47,831 bases of DNA from Gammaproteobacteria bacterium (GTDB lineage: Bacteria > Pseudomonadota > Gammaproteobacteria > Steroidobacterales > Steroidobacteraceae), in the NCBI GenBank assembly GCA_030040715.1, contig JASHTF010000088.1:1-47831 (forward strand), written 5' to 3'. The notes below the pieces were generated by a model. It had not been told where the DNA came from. It searched no databases and saw only the letters and a program-made list of their open reading frames with translations. This document shows, in pieces, positions 44,809 through 47,831 of the stretch. Within the stretch, counting starts at the first letter, position 1. Each line of letters opens with the position of its first letter. Made by a program: the position numbers and the translations under genes.

Positions 44809-46554
44809 ATGACCCATAAACTACTGAACCTCGTCTCGGGCATGGTCCTCATGAGCGCGGTTTGCGGCGTCGCGACTGCATCGACACAGGAGGCGGGTCC
44901 ACCCGATCTGATCCTGGCGCATGGCACCGTGCTCACCGTCGATTCGCGCGACTCGACGGCTCAGGCGGTTGCAATTCGTGATGGCAAGATCCTTGCGGTC
45001 GGCACGGACGCAGAGATTCTGGCGATGAGAGGTCCTCGAACTCGACTTATCGATCTGCACGGACACACGGCGACACCCGGGTTGATCGACTCGCACGCAC
45101 ACGTAGCTGAGAGCGGACTCGGTCTGGTCATTTCTTTGCAGCTCAGCGATGCCACCAGCGTGACCGAAATCCTCCGCCGGGTGCACGAGCGCGCCGCACA
45201 GCTCAAACCCGGAGACTGGATCCAGGGCGAGGGTTGGGATGAGGGCAAGCTCGCCGAGCATCGCTACGTGTATGCGGCCGATCTGGATACCGCGGCACCC
45301 AATAATCCAGTCTGGCTCGAGCAGACCACGGGGCATTACGGCGTTGCCAACAGCTACGCCCTGCGCCTCGCCAAGGTGACCGCGGATACGCCGAATCCGG
45401 CGGCCGGTACCATCGACCATGACCGCAATGGAGCTCCGTCCGGCGTGCTGAAAGAGAGCGCCACGGACCTGGTGACGAACCTGATCCCGGCGCCAACAAT
45501 GGAGCAGCGCAGACAGGGCCTGCTGAAGATGATCGACCTGCTGCACCGGGAAGGAATGACGGCCTACAAGGACCCCGACGACACCCAACCGGACTGGGAC
45601 ACATACCGTGCGCTGCTGGACGCCGGACAGCTTACCGTGCACGTGTGCATGCTGTGGCACGCCGGTTCGACGGTAGAATCGGCGAAGGCGGTCATCAAAA
45701 CTATAGAGGCCTTACCTCGACCCCCGCAATCGCTCGGCGACGGGCGGCTACTGTCCTGCGGCGCCAAGATTTATATGGACGGCAGCGGTGGCGGACGCAC
45801 TGCATGGATGTATCAGGAATGGAACAAGAATAGGGTCGATGTCGATCACGGCAACTACGGCTACCCGGCAGAAGACCCCCAGGTCTATCGGCAGATGGTG
45901 CGGCTGCTGCACCAGGAGGGCATCCACGTAGGAACTCACGCGATCGGTGACCGAGCAATCGATTGGGTCGTCGACACTTACGCTGAGGTACTGCGTGAGA
46001 AGCCCACACACGGGCTTCGGCACGCGATCATCCATGCCAATCTGCCGAGCGAGCATGCCATCGAAGTGATGGCCATGCTGCAGAAGCAATACGATGCCGG
46101 CTATCCCGAGATGCAGCCGCCCTTCATGTGGTGGATCGGTGACCTCTATGCCGGCAATCTCGGTCCGGTGCGCGCCCCGCACTTGGAGCCACTCAAAACC
46201 CTGCTGGCGCGCGGGGTGCAATGGACCGGTGGTTCGGATTTCAACGTGACGCCGATCGCTGCCCGTTACGGGCTTTGGGCGGCGGAGGAGCGGCAGACCC
46301 TGAAGGGTACCTACGGCCAGCATCCCTTCGGTACCGCAGAGGACGTTGATCCGCACGCGGCGCTGCGCGCGTACACGGCGGCGGCCGCGCGGCAATTGTT
46401 CCTCGAGAAGAGAATCGGTTCGCTCGAGCCCGGCAAGGAAGCCGATATCGCGGTCTGGGATCAGAATATCTATTCGGTACCCGGCTCGCAGCTGGAGCAC
46501 CTGAAATGCGAGATGACGTTGTTTCACGGCAAGGTGGTCTATCAGGCTGACTGA
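44809..46554 (+). CDS. exported amidohydrolase (Amidohydro_3, YtcJ-like)
   Basis: A 581-residue protein with a signal peptide (LVSGMVLMSAVCGVATA). The metal-dependent amidohydrolase domain starts PPDLILAHGTVLTVD, with H96-x-H98 in DSHAHVAE, the HAIGDRAIDWVVD strand, IHANLP, and GSDFNVTP. The family hydrolyses cyclic or linear amides or N-formyl groups, often from peptide-like or herbicide-like compounds. ATG at 44809 has a GGAAG site about ten bases upstream. Function of the exported forms is unknown; its place after a peptidase and before a permease suggests nitrogen scavenging. Confidence 0.88.
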   Translation: MTHKLLNLVSGMVLMSAVCGVATASTQEAGPPDLILAHGTVLTVDSRDSTAQAVAIRDGKILAVGTDAEILAMRGPRTRLIDLHGHTATPGLIDSHAHVAESGLGLVISLQLSDATSVTEILRRVHERAAQLKPGDWIQGEGWDEGKLAEHRYVYAADLDTAAPNNPVWLEQTTGHYGVANSYALRLAKVTADTPNPAAGTIDHDRNGAPSGVLKESATDLVTNLIPAPTMEQRRQGLLKMIDLLHREGMTAYKDPDDTQPDWDTYRALLDAGQLTVHVCMLWHAGSTVESAKAVIKTIEALPRPPQSLGDGRLLSCGAKIYMDGSGGGRTAWMYQEWNKNRVDVDHGNYGYPAEDPQVYRQMVRLLHQEGIHVGTHAIGDRAIDWVVDTYAEVLREKPTHGLRHAIIHANLPSEHAIEVMAMLQKQYDAGYPEMQPPFMWWIGDLYAGNLGPVRAPHLEPLKTLLARGVQWTGGSDFNVTPIAARYGLWAAEERQTLKGTYGQHPFGTAEDVDPHAALRAYTAAAARQLFLEKRIGSLEPGKEADIAVWDQNIYSVPGSQLEHLKCEMTLFHGKVVYQAD

Positions 46555-46610
46555 CGCACACATCGGGCGCGCTGCCGTTTGGACGCAAAACGCAGCCGTT
46601 GGGGGTAAAC

Positions 46611-46750
46611 CTATCTGACCGTCACCGCCAGGCGATCGCATCCCTCGTTCGTGCGCCGATAGTCGAATGAGCTTGCGGCACGATGCACGAGCAGTAGGCC
46701 GTGCTGGCCGACGGCTGTGCGAGCACCTCGCTGCCACGGTTTTACACTAG
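46611..46750 (-). pseudogene. remnant of RsbW-type anti-sigma/ATPase protein (C-terminal end)
   Basis: A minus-strand frame ends with GQHGLLLVHRAASSFDYRRTNEGCDRLAVTV. This matches the end of GHKL-type (HATPase) anti-sigma regulatory proteins, where a GxGL.L.R...D...YRR..G.N.L.L pattern closes the domain. Upstream the frame has no ATP-binding motifs, so only the last 30-45 residues remain. Probably a decayed fragment. Confidence 0.38.
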
Positions 46751-46949
46751 CGTGCAGGCCCCCGCACCCCCGACCTCCAACAGTCGTGCACCCGAGCATC
46801 GGCATCCTGCGCGCCGAGCATTGAGCTTGGGCGCTCGCGCCCTTATCGCACTGCGGTCGGCCGAGGAACGGTGTAGAAAACACCGGTTATGCCCCATACT
46901 TGGCTGTCGAGCAACCCTCGGCTCCTCTTCAGCCAATGAAAGTTAGCGC

Positions 46950-47831
46950 ATGAATCAACAGAACGAATCTGCCTTCATCTCTGGCTCCGCCCCCGAGCCG
47001 GCCTCGGCGCCCACGCTCAGCCGCGCTCTGGCCAATAGACACGTGACGATGATCAGCATCGGGGGGATTATCGGTGCGGCCCTCTTTGTCGGCAGCTCGA
47101 CCGCGATTGCCAATATCGGCCCCGCGGTAGTGCTGAGCTATCTGCTCGCCGGCGTGATGATTCTGCTGGTCATGCGCATGCTGGCGGAGATGGCCAGCGT
47201 GCTGCCCGGGACACGCAGCTTCACGGATTTTGCCCGCGCGGGCCTTGGCGACTGCGCCGGTTTCGTGACCGGCTGGCTGTACTGGTACTTCTGGGTCATC
47301 GTCGTGCCAATCGAGGCCATTGCCGGTGCGGTGCTGCTGCACGGCTGGATCGCCCTGCCGGTGTGGCTGCTCGGGGGTGTGCTGATTCTGGTTATGACAT
47401 CGGTCAACCTGATGTCGGCGCGTTCGTATGGCGAATTCGAGTTCTGGTTCGCTTCGATCAAGATATCGGCGATCGTGTTGTTCATCGCCCTCGGGGCCGC
47501 CTATGTGTTCGGGTTGATGGGGCGTCACCCGCCGGTGCTGCGTAACCTCTACGCCTTCGGCGGCTTTATGCCGCATGGGCTGCTCGCCGTGCTCTCGGGC
47601 GTTTCAACGGTGTTCTTCCTGCTGACCGGCGCCGAGATCACCACGGTCGCCGCGGTCGAGTCGCGCGATCCGGGACGTGCACTCACGAAGTTAACCACTA
47701 CCGTGATGTCACGCATCATGTCGTTCTACGTACTCTCGACACTCCTGATCGTGACCGTGGTTCCATGGACACTCATCGTCCCGGGAGAGTCGCCATTCAC
47801 GCACGCGCTGCGGACGATGCATTTTCAAAGT
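46950..47831 (+). CDS. APC-family amino acid permease (3' part cut by window edge)
   Basis: The frame from the ATG at 46950 is open to the end of the window (294 residues). SIGGIIGAALFVGSSTAIANIGPAVVLSYLLAG (helix 1 with GxxG) and GEFEFWFASIKISAIVLFI are hallmark segments of the GabP/LysP/aromatic amino acid permease group. ITTVAAVESRDPGRALTK also matches. It is related to the bacterial amino acid permeases with 12 membrane segments, and different from the paired permeases at 28-34 kb. A GAAAG site lies seven bases upstream. Confidence 0.9.
   Translation, partial: MNQQNESAFISGSAPEPASAPTLSRALANRHVTMISIGGIIGAALFVGSSTAIANIGPAVVLSYLLAGVMILLVMRMLAEMASVLPGTRSFTDFARAGLGDCAGFVTGWLYWYFWVIVVPIEAIAGAVLLHGWIALPVWLLGGVLILVMTSVNLMSARSYGEFEFWFASIKISAIVLFIALGAAYVFGLMGRHPPVLRNLYAFGGFMPHGLLAVLSGVSTVFFLLTGAEITTVAAVESRDPGRALTKLTTTVMSRIMSFYVLSTLLIVTVVPWTLIVPGESPFTHALRTMHFQS

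Noticed and set aside
1-47831. CRISPR array, prophage or integrative element
   Set aside because: No regularly spaced repeats, phage genes, integrase or att-like duplications were seen.

Overview
The window is a chromosome-like stretch of a GC-rich Gram-negative bacterium. Rieske oxygenase, sterol-desaturase-type hydroxylase, acyl-CoA enzymes, HxlR regulator, SCO1 protein, Tat-exported sulfite dehydrogenase and many signal-peptide-bearing hydrolases fit an aerobic proteobacterium. A gammaproteobacterium of the Steroidobacterales/Nevskiales kind is my best guess, but no rRNA or other phylogenetic marker is present. I see no tRNA, rRNA, CRISPR array, insertion sequence or phage gene. Both window edges cut through genes.

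Layout. 1-3.9 kb: an ACAD10/11-like acyl-CoA dehydrogenase and an acyl-CoA ligase on the minus strand, divergent from an APH-type kinase. This is the enzyme set known for 4-hydroxyacid catabolism. 3.9-6.3 kb: a ComB-like 2-phosphosulfolactate phosphatase translated just after a NUDIX/metallo-beta-lactamase fusion. 6.5-11.7 kb: type II NADH dehydrogenase, an HxlR regulator with two matching operators and a divergent membrane protein, a Rieske oxygenase, and a fatty-acid-hydroxylase/small-membrane-protein pair. 12.1-18.7 kb: an exported serine hydrolase without a normal start codon, membrane proteins, an APC permease, a Tat-exported tandem VOC protein and an AlaX editing protein. 19.1-25.2 kb: an exported NHL-repeat protein, SCO1, a lytic transglycosylase and a membrane diguanylate cyclase. 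25.5-28.2 kb: secreted proteins and an exported methyltransferase.

28.3-35.3 kb is the most striking block. Two near-identical amino-acid permeases lie in the same direction and flank a class V aminotransferase and an exported hydrolase. That hydrolase has the full catalytic triad and carboxylate cluster of alpha-amino-acid ester hydrolases. A PhyH-type dioxygenase precedes the second permease. The set looks like a module that releases, imports and converts amino-acid derivatives, and it sits between long direct repeats.

35.8-47.8 kb: a small conserved protein, a candidate structured RNA ending in a terminator, an exported esterase-like protein, a SorAB-type sulfite dehydrogenase, a cupin, an MBL hydrolase, an S9 prolyl-oligopeptidase-type peptidase, an exported amidohydrolase and the start of a fourth APC permease.

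The gaps between genes hold at least four recognisable gene remnants: a carboxymuconolactone-decarboxylase-like gene, an outer-membrane POTRA protein, an aldehyde dehydrogenase C-terminus and an RsbW-type kinase C-terminus. This suggests repeated insertion and decay in the region.
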